Assembly (NCBI GenBank): GCA_029891345.1
Contig: CM056994.1
Location: forward strand, 227,718,991 to 227,782,990
DNA length: 64,000 nucleotides
Origin: Dryococelus australis
Lineage: Eukaryota > Arthropoda > Insecta > Phasmatodea > Phasmatidae
Reading direction: 5' to 3'
How positions within the stretch are numbered: position 1 is the first letter of the stretch; every line of letters starts with the position of its first letter. Positions 47,130 through 58,479 of this stretch are shown piece by piece. A program made the translations under genes and the position numbers. The notes beneath the pieces are model-generated. The model ran no database searches, had not been told where the DNA came from, and worked only from the letters and a program-made list of their open reading frames with translations.

Positions 47130-47800
47130 TCATATTTTGCAAATTAATTCTTGTAATGTCATAATCGAATTCTCCTTGCAAATATAGTTCCGTGGACATA
47201 TCGCTCGACATACACATTTCTGTAAGTAATAAAATGAAATAAATTGTATTACATTAAAAACATAACTTTTATTTATAAAATTATGATAGTTCTTAATCGA
47301 TGTACGTGACATCATAATCGAACTCTCCTGGAAAATTTAGTTCCGTGAAAATATCACACGACATACTCTTTTCAGTAAGTTTTAAAAGTGAAAGAAATTG
47401 TATTGTATCAAATATGCAAGTTTTCTTTATAAGATTATGATTGTTCATAATCGATGTTTGTGACATCATAATCGAATTTTCCTTGAAAATATGGTTCCAT
47501 GGACATATCGCTCTATTTTCTTATTTTGAAAGTCAAATAAAATCATTTAAATTTAAGCAAGTGACTATATTTATAAAATTATGTTTGATCATAATCGATT
47601 TTTGTGTCAGCATATACTAAAAATCCGTCTTGAAAATGCGAATCCACAGGCACATTATTCGGCGTACACTTTTCTGTAAGTTTTAAAAGTGAAATAAATT
47701 GTAAGACATTAATACATAACTTTTATGTATACTATTCTTTTTTGTATCATTGATGGATGTTACATCATAATCAAATTATTGTTGAAAACACGAGTCCATA
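47130..47800 (-). repeat. tandem repeat of about 153 bp, right arm
   Basis: About four units. CTGTAAGTTTTAAAAGTGAAA-like anchors fall near 47,220, 47,373, 47,520 and 47,677, and GACATCATAATCGAA recurs. Mirrors 7,620-8,230. Confidence 0.75.
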
Positions 47801-47852
47801 CACAGGAGGATCTTTTTATATAAACATAATTTAGACCTGTACTGATACCCAT

Positions 47853-47915
47853 GTCCTGGTAGCTGAGTTGACTAGGGCGTCTGTCTACCAATCCAAGTTC
47901 CAGCAGTTCGCCTTT
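47853..47915 (+). repeat. tRNA-like sequence
   Basis: GGTAGCTGAGTTGACTAGGG has the form of a tRNA D arm and A box, followed by GTCTGTCTACCAATCC and CCAGCAGTTCG, a weak B-box. No closed acceptor stem was found. Inverted relative at 7,060-7,107. Likely a tRNA-derived relic. Confidence 0.4.
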
Positions 47916-48315
47916 CCTCGCCTCCGCAGCTTTTTATACTGTATATAACCATATAAAATCTGCGTATATAGAACATTGCCCTTAGCCTCCTGCTGACACC
48001 AGTACTCCTAATAGCCGATGACGACATCAAGCGATACTAATGCTCCGAGCAGCCAACTCTAAAACTAAGATGGTGGCCGAGAGAGAGTGACACCAGCGCC
48101 CCTAGCAATTAACTCTAGAACCAAGATGGCGGCTGAGCGAGAGCGACACCGCCAAGGTGAGACACCTAGTGCACCAGTCGCCGAGCATCAGTCGACCGAA
48201 CGACACTGACCAGCTAACATCGATGGAGCAGCACGTGTAAGTAAATGCATTTACCCTCTTTCCACTCAACCTCGCTTGTGATTTCGTAAGTAGATACAAC
48301 TGCATTTCCCATAAA
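47916..48315. repeat. right arm block mirroring 6,660-7,060
   Basis: Contains two copies of AACTCTA(G)AACCAAGATGGC-type words (48,055 and 48,110) and AGCATCAGTCGACCGA, the complement of TCGGTCGACTGATGCT at 6,779. Non-coding. Confidence 0.65.
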
Positions 48316-48319
48316 TTGG

Positions 48320-48650
48320 TCAGTCTGGGAATCGAACCTGGTAGTCCCAAAATAACAATACATTAATTACCCTAACCAGGAATCCAACTCAAAAGTTTCC
48401 AAAATTCGAAAATAAAAATATATTAGAGTTTCCAAAAGGGCCTCTGTCCGAGAATCGAACCTAGTATTTCAAAACCAAAATCAGAAAACATAATTTTCCA
48501 AAATATCCCTCGATGGTAATCGGACTCGAAATTTCCAAAATTCCGCAAATATAAATTACATAGTTCTTCGTCCAGGAATCGAACCTGGGATTCCCAAAAT
48601 AATATTTACGAAAATTACACTCGCTAGGAATCGAACCAGAAGAGCAGTGT
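48320..48650 (-). repeat. T-arm-like hairpin array, right arm, outer block
   Basis: Minus-strand T-arm-like hairpins at 48,325 (CCAGGTTCGATTCCCAG), 48,437, 48,505, 48,572 (CCAGGTTCGATTCCTGG) and 48,628. Mirrors 6,385-6,655. Confidence 0.7.
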
Positions 48651-48885
48651 ACTGGAAGTAAATGTGCAAAATATGCACTTTTCAAGGTTAAGTGTGCAAA
48701 AAATGCTCTTTTCGGAAAATTAGGTCACTATGTGTGCTAAAAATAGACAGTAGGTAAAAAGCGCATTCACAAGTAGGTCATGCTGTGCTAAAATAGAAAA
48801 GTAAGTCAAAAGTACATTCAAAAGTAGGTCACCGGTCAAATGTTGAAGTGCTCTCTGACCCACCCTCCATTACTACTAATTATAT
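48640..48885 (-). repeat. right arm tip of palindrome 1
   Basis: Short reiterations of AAGTAGGTCA, TGTGCAAAAAATG and GTGCTAAAATAGA, the complement of 838-1,040. Match is lost beyond about 48,885. Confidence 0.6.
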
Positions 48886-49460
48886 TTTTCTTTATCGCAG
48901 AATGCATTTTTTTACAAAATTTGTTATTATAGTGCATTTCAACTATAAGTGAATTTATACCTTCATATATTTTCGAATAATATTTCTAAAATAAATTTTC
49001 TTCTTTATATATGGATACACGATTTCAGGAGGTACTAGTACATTTGATCATCACGAGATGTCAGCACTGGCCTGTGGCCAAATCCGCCATTTCGTAGTTA
49101 CGTTAAAGTTAAAGTATCACTAGTGAATTATAAAATAGACTGCTTAAATGTATTCCAGACGCCATTTATTTGTGCCGAAATATAACAGAATATAATATTT
49201 CTCATGTTTAGGGCTTCTTAAAACGTTTCCTTTTCTGTAAGTCGTATTTGTAGAATAAAACCTCAATACATTGGTCATTTTCGTTCCACTCTCGTTCATA
49301 AGGACACCTTGCTGACCGGTCTTTATATAAAGACAGTCACAGGGCATTCGAAAGACCATAATGGAGACGTGTTGAGTTACATAATATCATTTCACCTCAT
49401 AAAGAGTCAATCGGTAGATGTCTTTATATAAAGACAATGAACAATGGACCTCTCGGCCTT
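48886..49460. other. unassigned right flank with paired palindromes
   Basis: No gene is seen. The perfect 16-bp palindrome GTCTTTATATAAAGAC occurs twice, at 49,319-49,334 and 49,420-49,435. Confidence 0.5.
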
Positions 49461-50588
49461 TGTATTTTGTATTTTAATGCAGCGCTCTTAGCATTACAGC
49501 CTTTCCGCGCTTCGGTCTCCCAATAGGCGGGGGAGAGGAATCACGTTCTCTCAACACATGGAGGCCAAGATAAATGCAACCGGTGGCCAGATCCTAAGCC
49601 CAAACCTGGCATGTCCGCACATCCTCGCCCCCTCTACCACAGAGGTTCTGAGATCCTCGCCCTCAGAAACCAAGCGTGCAGTCTGGCCGGGGTTCTATCC
49701 ATACCCATAGTGCCTTTCCAGGATACAACCGGAGCAGGTTGCCACTCACTGTCCGGCCTGTCAAAGAGAGTGGGAGTCTCTCCAGGCCTCCTCCAGCAGA
49801 CGGAGTCAACCACTACCAGCACGAGTCCAACCCTATGATCGGACACCAGAGAGAACCTCATGGAGGGGCCAACCGATCGTTCCGTACTACCACTCAATTT
49901 CCATGGCACTTGTGGGTTATTCATGGCCGACATTATCCCCCGAATGGAGTGGCAAGAGGAATTCCACTCCACAAAGTGGTTGAGAAGATCTCACCGGTCA
50001 TAGCCTTACACCCAATGAAGGGGCGGTCACACTCCACTCCCTGTGAGCCGCATCCGTAGTGGCGGGGAATTACGATGACCCAGAATAGCCACCATCCCTG
50101 CAGCGGGGCACAATAGAGCAGTCAGGACTTCTTCCTGGTGTTGTGGCCCACCGGGGATAGCAGCCCTTTCTCTGAAATTGGAAAGTTTATATCATATATC
50201 GTCATATATTCTCCATAGTTTCATCACTGCAACAAAGCCATTGTTCCCTCGACCACCGAGGTGTTACGTGACTAATTCCCAGTTCGGGAGGGCGTCGGCC
50301 ACACTCCATTCCATGTCTTGGTACTTCTTCTTTGAAGTACAGACTTTGGGCCCCAACGGCCTGTGTGCAAAGTGGTCCAACACCCCGCCAAGTGGTCGAG
50401 CCTTGGTACCAGCTATCGATCCAACCATCATGGCAGATACCCCTCGCTAGTCGCGAGGACTCTGGCAACCCATACGGAATGGGCGGCGTTGCCCAATTTG
50501 TTAAGAGACTAACAGGGGTGGCCTGAGAAGCCTTGGGTCGCCTTGAGTGGAGAGAGGCTATAAGAGGCGCTTCATTCACCCCGTGCAG
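49461..50588 (+). other. GC-richer block of unknown nature
   Basis: Clearly richer in C and G than its neighbours, with open frames up to 127 codons on both strands but no recognisable domain. It could be untranslated or noncoding parts of a mobile element, or host genic DNA. Confidence 0.35.
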
Positions 50589-50776
50589 GTTGTGTGCGGT
50601 GCATACCTAGCTCGGCATACTATAACATGGTACTGCCCCACCGCCTGTTATACCCGGGACTTTCCTCCTGTCTACTACACTCCAGGGATATTTATCCTGA
50701 AGAGTGCCTCACCGAGGATGAGATACGGCCGTCCAAGCACTGGCTCGTGGTGCAGCTGGTGGCTGACTGTATTCAG
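50589..50776 (+). CDS. possible internal exon
   Basis: A pyrimidine-rich CTTCATTCACCCCGTGCAG before 50,589 resembles a 3-prime splice site, and ATTCAG/GTAAGC at 50,776 a strong 5-prime splice site. Between them one frame is open and ends in the ordinary-looking peptide PEECLTEDEIRPSKHWLVVQ. No family recognised. This is only a candidate; no neighbouring exon was found. Confidence 0.3.
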
Positions 50777-52744
50777 GTAAGCCGAGGCTAGTTATAGTGT
50801 TCTTTTCTACTATTATATAAGTTACGACAGCTAAATTGTTTAGTACCATAAACGTCATTTACGAGAAAACAATGAAGCAAAATGAATATACTGATTTTAA
50901 ATTTAAATTTTGCATAAAAATGCTAAAAATTTAATTATTATAATCAAAAGTTATATAGATTGCATTGTCGCATTTGCTAATGAAACGTTCATTAAAAAAT
51001 ACTGAATTACATTTCATAAGTTACAATACAACTGTTAATATATTAAACTCATTGGTCCACACAATGCTATTTAAGTTTCGTAGTCTATATTAGGTATTAA
51101 AACAATTGTAATTTCTATTCGCAGTGAGTTTTTTAGTTACCAAAAGTTAACTCATCTGGTTGCTTTGTCTGAATCAACTCGTCTCTATTTACACTGTAAT
51201 ATGTAATTTCGACATTCTTGCAACTCGCCTCTGAAATTCCCTCACATCGTCGAGCATATTACACGCGCCTGAATTCGCCTCTGTACCGTACCGTATACAC
51301 AGACTGTCTTGCATACATAGGTAACTAGATGTAGCAGGAATTGCGGTGCTGGGCTCTACTGGATAATCTTGGAATAAGGATATTTCTACAGCCAAACTCC
51401 ACCCCAAGTCGACTACATTAAGTCATGTGTTAATGCGGCATTGATAAGTTGCAAGAACAATTTTGCTGCTATATATATTATATTGTTTTCAAACATTTTA
51501 AACTCCGTGTAGATTGGAAATTACATACATGATAATATGTCTGCAGTATATGTTCTGCACAGGCTGCACCTGAATGTTGCTAGGTCGAAGGCGGCCTTCG
51601 ACCTGCCACAGGCTACTCGGCTATGAAGCGTGTATTCTGAGGGTCATTTCTGCACCTATGTCGGTTCGGGCGACTTACGGAATTCTTGAACTAAAAATAA
51701 AGACTCCGGCATAGGAGAACACGGGAAATTCGGTGTGTTGTTTTGGAATCTGAGTGGAAATAATATTAAAAAAATTGCAGCTTTATAATACAGAGTGTAC
51801 ACAAAGGTTGGTCACCTCAGAGCATGCTAGTTCTGATGTTTGTCACACACCGCGCCACCGCCTAGGTAGGCAATGGAGAGAGAGTAGTTGAGCTGAGAGA
51901 GCGTGTACAGACGGATACTACGGCGGAGAGCGGAAAGCTTATACTCGACTAGATCGGTGTGAGCCCCCAGTTAACAGGGGCTAAACCTGGGATGTGTTGG
52001 CCGGCTATGCTGCACCTCCTGCCATGAGGACGGCTTGTATAGTTGCTTGCGATCATTAACATTGGTAAAGACTGTTAAAGATAAAATGAGAACTTTTGAA
52101 ATCAACCTTAGATAAAAGTTACTGCCCCTTCCTGTATATATTTTAGCGGGTGCACTGAGTGACATGTATCCAGTATAGTAGGTAACGATGTAGGAAAAGT
52201 AGTTCCATATTTTAACGTCAAATAAAACGTATTAGATAACCATTTATAACTGACAGAAATTAGTTATTTCGCTCCTGTTATTTACTAATGCATTGAAGTG
52301 TAAAAATGAGCAGATTCGTGAAATTTTCCTTCACTAATAATTTTAGAGTTTTATTTGCCCGACGCATGAATAAAGTGATGAGACCCATGGCAAAGTTAAT
52401 TTTACATATGACGGAAGAATACACAATATTTCTTCTGAATCTACTTTAGTTTATCCATTGCATCTATAGAAGACTGTGTAGGCTTCTCCAGCGCATGAAT
52501 AATGCATTTAGATTCATATTACGTGTTTTTCTGTGTGTCTTGTGGGACGAGACCTATTCGGCGAGCGTCGACAGTGGAAGAAGGCATCCTGAATGTTTGT
52601 GAGGAAGCGATTATCGCCACCTCGGCCCGCTGAGAGTTGGTGAAACCATTGCGAAAAGATGGCCTCGTCCGCTTTAACCTTTATCGTGAGTATATACAAA
52701 TCGGCGCCTTCATCACATAGTGGCACTGAAAATACACTGTAGGG
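50777..52744. other. unassigned intergenic or intronic DNA
   Basis: No coding or RNA motif. Contains a 23-base imperfect palindrome AGGTCGAAGGC-GCCTTCGACCT at 51,580-51,602, and a repeat copy at 52,055-52,165 shared inverted with 7,385-7,505. Confidence 0.4.
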
Positions 52745-53471
52745 TAAGGTAGCGTAATTCTATGGTATCCCTTATTCCGTGATACATTTCTTTTGGTGTC
52801 TCACGGCCTAGTGGGCAACAGTAGATATCTGAGTGAAAACTCTACAGATAGCATTACAGGTTCTCTTTCGAAGGGATGCAAAGGAAATTAGTCCGCAAGT
52901 TTTTTTTCTCAGATGGCGTACAGTTGTTAAAAGCAGTGAGTGTTTTGTAACGTTATTTTTGTCTTTTCTTGAGCAGCATGGTAATTGTTGTAATAAAAAG
53001 GTGTATATATATACATATATATATAGACACACATACCTTATAACTAAAAGTATTTCGTAAAGTGTACGTTGTATATGTAGATTTTTTACAACTTTACTGC
53101 TTTCAACAAATTTATAGGCATTCCCGTTTCATGTACATTTTTTTTCGTGAAATGCACATAGCATAAGGACACCGAAAAAAACACATAGCATGCCTATTTT
53201 TTTCGTTGGAAATGTCATAACCAGGGCCAATTTTTCCTTAAACATGTTAACATGTTTGTAATTACACTAAATATCTTAGTAATCATTCCTGAACTACAGG
53301 ATGTTCACTAAAGCTCTGTGTAGGGCCTACATGGTGTCTATAAAGTATATATTACTTGTGTGTCTTGATTGCTTTTTATAAGTTTATTAAAATAGTTAAG
53401 TTGTTACAGAACTATTGTTAGATTACAGACAGAAAATGTTTATTTATTTCAGTTGTTCTTCTCACTGAAAA

Positions 53472-54770
53472 ATGGGCAAGGATAAAAACAAATTTGTGGA
53501 CCAGTTGGAGTTAGGCATAAGAACTACGTTAAACAACCCTGGTACTAGGTGTCAGAAGAGTGGTCGGTCTACAAATCATCCAAACACTTTAAATTGCCAT
53601 GGTCGACATTAAAAGAAAATGTCATGAGAGCAAGTGAACATTTTGATGGGTGGGGGGGGGGGTGATTTTCATCTTGAAACTGCGAAGGTTGGTAGACCTT
53701 TTGCGCTTGCATGTGAAATAGAAATCAAATTGGCAAACTGGTACATATATATGCAGGAACTTGGTTTCGTTTAGACTGTTTTTCAAATTAGTAAACTGGC
53801 ATACGACCTAGAAAAAAACATGGGTCAGTGATAGGCTTAATGTGGAGAAAGGAGCTGTGGGGGGTAAAAGTGGTTCAGAGGGTTTCGTGAATAATTCAAA
53901 TTAACTCTCGGACGACCTGAAAACTTGTCAAGGTACCGTTCATCGTGTACCAATCCGTTATTAAGAGGAGTTTTATGATTGCCTAGAAAATTCGATGCTT
54001 GAAAACTTTTAGATTCTTGTCACAGAATTTGGAACTGTGATGAAACCGGACTTCAGTTTGTAACTTCTGGCTCAAATGTAGTGACAAATGTTGGAAAGAA
54101 AGACGTATCTATGCTGAGCGAGGGACTACAATCACCATATTGTGTAGCGTAATGCAGCAGGTAAGAGTGGTCCAGTTCTGGTAATATTCAAAGGTGCCTA
54201 GACCCGTCCTTTTGGTCATAGACTCTCATACATCACACATATCGCCAGAGGCTCTACAGATGGCTGAAGATACTCAAACAATCAAACTCACATTTCCCTC
54301 TCACACTACACATCTACTGAAACCACTGGACGTAAGTGTATTTGCTTCCTTAAAATCAGATTAGAGAAATGAACTTGAGAAATGTATGAGACAAAATCCA
54401 GACAAGTCTCCCAGACAGTATGACTTCCATTATTTATTCAATCCTTAACACAAAAAGATATTTATGCCACAAATAATTAAAGCTGGTTTTCGGAAAACAG
54501 GGATATTCCCATTCAACAGCAATGCCATCGCTCCTAAGGCAACACCTTCCAGTCTTGCTTCCGACAGAAGTAACGGCGAAGGCGTAGGCCAACACATTTC
54601 GGATGAGCCTCTCTTATATATACCTACTTGTGAGTTACCCAAAGTGTGCACTCCTCGTAGGAAATCAGAATCTGCCAAAGTTCATAGAGTTTCACCAACA
54701 TTACACTCTAATGCTGCTCCATCTTGTAGTCATGGCACCACTCCATACTGTGGAAAAGTTCAAGAAAGAT
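53472..54770 (+). pseudogene. pogo-like transposase (DDE superfamily)
   Basis: Begins MGKDKNKFVDQLELGIRTTL. Catalytic motifs follow in broken frames: IWNCDETGLQFVTSGSNVV with the first Asp, LVIDSHTSHISPEALQMAE with the second, and FPSHTTHLLKPLDVSVFASL with the third. Then PQIIKAGFRKTGIFPFNSNA, the usual end of the catalytic region. The N-terminal helix-turn-helix is poorly preserved. Stops near 53,612, 53,775, 54,150 and 54,362 inactivate it. Confidence 0.85.
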
Positions 54771-55089
54771 GAATACTATGCAAGAAAAGCAGTCTGCCAA
54801 AGTTGAAGCCATTCCCACAAGAAATGACACTGACCTTGGTTCATCATGCAGACCTTGGCTTGGGCCTGTGCCTACGTGCAGTGTCAGGCCAACGTCAAGT
54901 GGTGACAGAGACGATGATTCATTGTGTTCTGTTTGTGGACATAATTATGCATACGATGTAAAACATAACACAGGTGCCAAGTTGATTCAGTGCTATTTTT
55001 GTCTTCAATGGTATTACTATGATTGTGAGGATATTGATGATAAATTCGATGACGATGTTTACATGTTTTATCAGTGTGAAGATGAATAA
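54769..55089 (+). pseudogene. PHD-type zinc finger tail of the pogo-like transposase
   Basis: Cys/His spacing CSVCGHNYAY...CYFCLQWYYYDC...YQCEDE fits a C4HC3 PHD-type finger with some positions altered. It is one frame off the preceding transposase. It ends at the TAA at 55,087. Some pogo-like transposases carry such a C-terminal finger; its target here is unknown. Confidence 0.6.
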
Positions 55090-55345
55090 GCCTACGATTT
55101 TAACTTGAAAAGAGTTCACTTTTGACTATAATAAGTGAAATAGCATCATGCATGTTGTGTAAAGTTTACCTTTGTGTAGTATAAATATGCAATCAATCAC
55201 AATATCATAAAAAAAGGTGTTAAATTTTCTTGTTTTTTATTTGTTAGAGTATCACGGAATTATGGTACAGTATCGCGGAATTAGGATACCACTATCACGG
55301 AATAAAGGCACTTGACACAGATTTAGGACCCTATGTTACCACTAA

Positions 55346-57940
55346 TAAAAAAATGTATTATATTGTATGTACTTTTATAAATCGTCGAAAATATATTTAA
55401 CTCGCTAGTCAAAGAATATGCTTTACACAAAAAAAATGTAACATGCATATTGTCTTACAAAAATTGCACTGAATTACTTCCAAAATTATTTATCGGGGAA
55501 TAAGGTACTCCATCACCGTTAAAAGTATATTTTGTGTTCTTTTACAGTTTTTTTGTAATAAATTTTGTGAATGTATTTTGTGCCTTATTATAGTTTTAGG
55601 TTAACGTTTAACAGTATTTTTTATTAGAAGCCTACTACTCGGTTGGAAGGCAAATTCGGTGTTTAACGAGTGGGGCAGCTTGAGGCTTCGGCCAGAGCAG
55701 GCTCAATATGTCCAAGAAAAAATCAGAATTTATATTAAGTAAATTCGGTTTCCATAAATGTAAATACTGTACTGTTAAAACTACATTAAGATATAGAACA
55801 GCTTTTCTTAATACACTACCAACTTTACCATGAGCATTCCAGTCAGTACTCGTGTGGAAATGTATGCAGAAATAGGCAGTAACTTTTTTCGAAAGTTTAT
55901 TTCAAAAGTACCTAATTAATTGCAAACAGTTTCAAGCAGGGGGTACGTTCAGCTGTAAACTGAAGCAGTGACTATGGCTCTCACTTAAAACCCCCCTCCC
56001 CCCAACACCATCCAAGCTTTGGCATGGTGGTCATTTATTCCAAAAGAAAATATTACAGCATTGCTAAAGAACATATGTCCTCAGTCCACAGAATTTTAAG
56101 TTACTCTCTGATGAGACTACTGTAAACGAAGGCGACGAAATTTCGGAGTTAGCAGCAGAACACAATAAGGTAATCGGGGTTGAGAATTTCCTGTGCTGGG
56201 CTTAACGAAATGCTCCTGGTGGAGAGATGGTATTATGTCGCTGAATGGCTAACAACGAAGCCACTGGCTGTGCTCTCGCCTATCTGATATTCAGTTAATC
56301 CTCCCTCTTGGTCATCTGTGGGCATCGTCCAGAACCGTCGTCTCAAGACCGGATATGTTACTTCACCTTTATAATTTTCTCATTGCGGTGAAATTCTGAA
56401 AGCACATATTAAGAAACTGCAGCTACGTTTGCTTCGAATGGAGACGGAAAACAATTCGTGACAACTCCATTGGCAATTCAGGTAGTCGGGGTCGAAACTA
56501 TGCATCGAGTAACTAAAATGTTTATAATAGAATAAGTGCAACGTAAATTAATTTTAGCATGTTTTGTCACAACTTCTGCACTAAATCACACACTTGACAA
56601 ACAAGGACATGAATATTCACTCGTTAAAATTAAAGTTGCATTAGGTTGAGTAATTAACCAATAAAACTTCTTAAATAGTTTCAAAAAGATGATTTACACG
56701 TTAACTTCGAATACTTAAAAGAAAAATGCATGAAAATAAGCGTATTTTCATTATTTATTTACAAGCTAGGAGAGTAGCATGCTTTGGTAGGTTCTGCCAC
56801 AGGAGCCAGGAGCTGGAGGCAGAGGAGCCGGCGGCCATATTGAATCTGGGAGACCTTTACCTTGAACCGTGACATTGACATTGACCCTATGTTCATGATC
56901 TTAAATAACGTTGAACCCAAAAAAACATAAAATATACAAAAATTGTAAAAAAAAAATTACAAAAAAAGATTAATTTCAAAAATTCTAAATATAAAGGTAC
57001 TTATAACATTACCCTACACTCTTATCTCGCTCACCCTAACCAACAACCACCCTTTCCCGCCATACCAAACATAAAAAAATCGACAAAAATCGCAAAAAAA
57101 ATCGAAGGAACTATCACAATCACACAATATAATATATCGTTAGCCCAAACTCCTTCCTCCAACACCACAACCCTAGCCAACACAATCATGCCCCTCAAAA
57201 CCACCCTTCAATCATAAGAAATCAAGAAAAATCTCAAAGAATATATAAATATTTAAAAATTTTGATTAAAATTACATTAATGACACCTTCCATTTTGTTG
57301 GATACCAGTGACCTTGTCATTGGCCCCGATGACATTAAAGACAAAAATAGAGAAAAAATTAAAAAATCAAATAAATTCTTAAATATCGACACACATATCA
57401 TGTTACTGATTACGACCCCTATGTCGAATTCTGGTGACCTTGACCTTGACCAAAATTATCTCAAAACCCAATAAAGTACAAAAAAATTCCAAAAAATTCC
57501 AAAAAATTGTAAGATATTACAAAAATCCAAAAAGTATTAAAACATGATAGAAATTATAAAAATGTATAAACAATTCATTTTTAAAATGTACATTTCTGGG
57601 GGTTCTCCAGCACCATGCCCAGCAGATGACTGACCCAAACAAATTTTTTTATATTAATAGTCACACCCCTCTCCTCCAGTCCATAGCCCGACTGATTAGC
57701 CAGGTGATCTATACCAATTACTTACATTAGCTGGATACCCTCCATCTACTACACATATTTTTACTGGTTCCCATTTAACATCTTATTGGAGTTACATCAT
57801 ACCACCTCCACTGCCCACCTGCAAATTTTTATTCATCTTTCTCGCAATATCTCCATCAGTCTCGTAATCTTCTCATCGACTTTCCAAACTTTTCGTCAAT
57901 CTTCCAATATTTCCAACCTTCTCACAATTTTTCCACCAAT
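55346..57940. other. unassigned AT-rich DNA
   Basis: No gene motifs. 55,490-55,520 has another ATCGGGGAATAAGG word like the pogo ends. 56,940-57,270 is A/C-biased and low in complexity. Confidence 0.35.
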
Positions 57941-57984
57941 CATTCCATTAATTTCTTAATCATAATACAAACAACTCAATTAGC

Positions 57985-58125
57985 ATCCAACATGCCATAA
58001 TCAGAACCATAACACAACCATCAGCACCACATGCACCACAACCAGCATCACATGCAGAAAGATGAGCACCACATGAACCAAAATTAGCACCATGTGCACC
58101 ACAATCAGCACTATGCACACCACCT
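57985..58125 (+). repeat. minisatellite CACCACATG/CACCACAA
   Basis: Seven or so diverged units of about 16-20 bases around AGCACCACATGCACCACA. Open frames here (including a Cys/Gly-rich minus frame) are repeat artefacts. Confidence 0.7.
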
Positions 58126-58134
58126 AAACCCTCA

Positions 58135-58400
58135 CAGAACCGACTCCTCACAAGTCCAACCCCTCACAAGATTAGCCCCTCACAAGTCTGAACCCTCACA
58201 AGCCGACCCCTCAGACGACCAACCCCTCACAAGAAAGTCCTCTTACAATACAGACCTCTCACAGTACCGACCCTTCACAAGACCGACCCCTCACAATACC
58301 GAACCCTTACCAGACCGAACCCTCAAAAGAAAAAAAAAAACCTTCACAAGATCAACCCCTCACAAAACAGATACCTCACAAGAAAGACCCCTCACACAAT
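58135..58400 (+). repeat. minisatellite CCCCTCACAAGACCGA
   Basis: About 14 units of 16-20 bases on the theme CCCTCACAAGACCGA. The 124-codon open frame across it simply translates the repeat. Confidence 0.85.
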
Positions 58401-58479
58401 CCAGGCTTTGCACTCATGTAGTGGTTTGCTGGTTTTTACCCTACTTTCTAAAGGAAAGGAAGGCTTAATAGGTCACTTT

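Larger units (their letters stand above)
838..48885. repeat. palindrome 1: giant interrupted inverted repeat with hairpin core
   Basis: The reverse complement of the right half matches the left half in order. Matched blocks (left to right): 838-1,040 with 48,640-48,885; 6,335-7,107 with 47,860-48,625; 7,500-9,560 with 45,900-47,840; 24,480-26,014 with 44,160-45,680; 35,515-36,205 with 43,200-43,990; 36,210-37,800 with 39,880-41,520; 37,800-38,683 with 38,815-39,860. The gaps on the left coincide with mobile elements, so each original arm was about 8.5 kb. Identity by eye is roughly 70-90 percent, so this is old and not a simple assembly fold-back. The outer ends are approximate; TTATA occurs at both edges and may be a target duplication. 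The nature of the element is unknown. Confidence 0.85.
52745..55345 (+). mobile_element. pogo-like DNA transposon
   Basis: Has a decayed pogo-type transposase on the plus strand between ends that share CTTATTCCGTGATAC (52,770) and, inverted, GTATCACGGAATTATG and CTATCACGGAATAAAGG (55,250-55,310). Subterminal copies of ATCACGGAAT are reiterated at the right end. Exact termini and the TA duplication expected for this superfamily could not be fixed by eye. Confidence 0.7.

Noticed and set aside
47130..47800. CRISPR-like array
   Set aside because: Repeats are diverged across the whole 153-bp unit with no constant-repeat/variable-spacer pattern, and the DNA is eukaryotic.
838..48885. Palindrome as an assembly or chimeric-read artefact
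   Set aside because: The arms differ at many positions and by independent insertions with their own target duplications. An artefactual fold-back would give near-identical arms.
57960..58151. Cys/Gly-rich minus-strand frame resembling a small Cys-rich protein
   Set aside because: Produced by the CACCACATG minisatellite; Cys spacing follows the repeat unit.
58094..58468. 124-codon Pro/Thr/Ser-rich frame as a secreted repeat protein
   Set aside because: It only translates the CCCTCACAAGACCGA minisatellite, has no signal peptide and continues into unrelated sequence.
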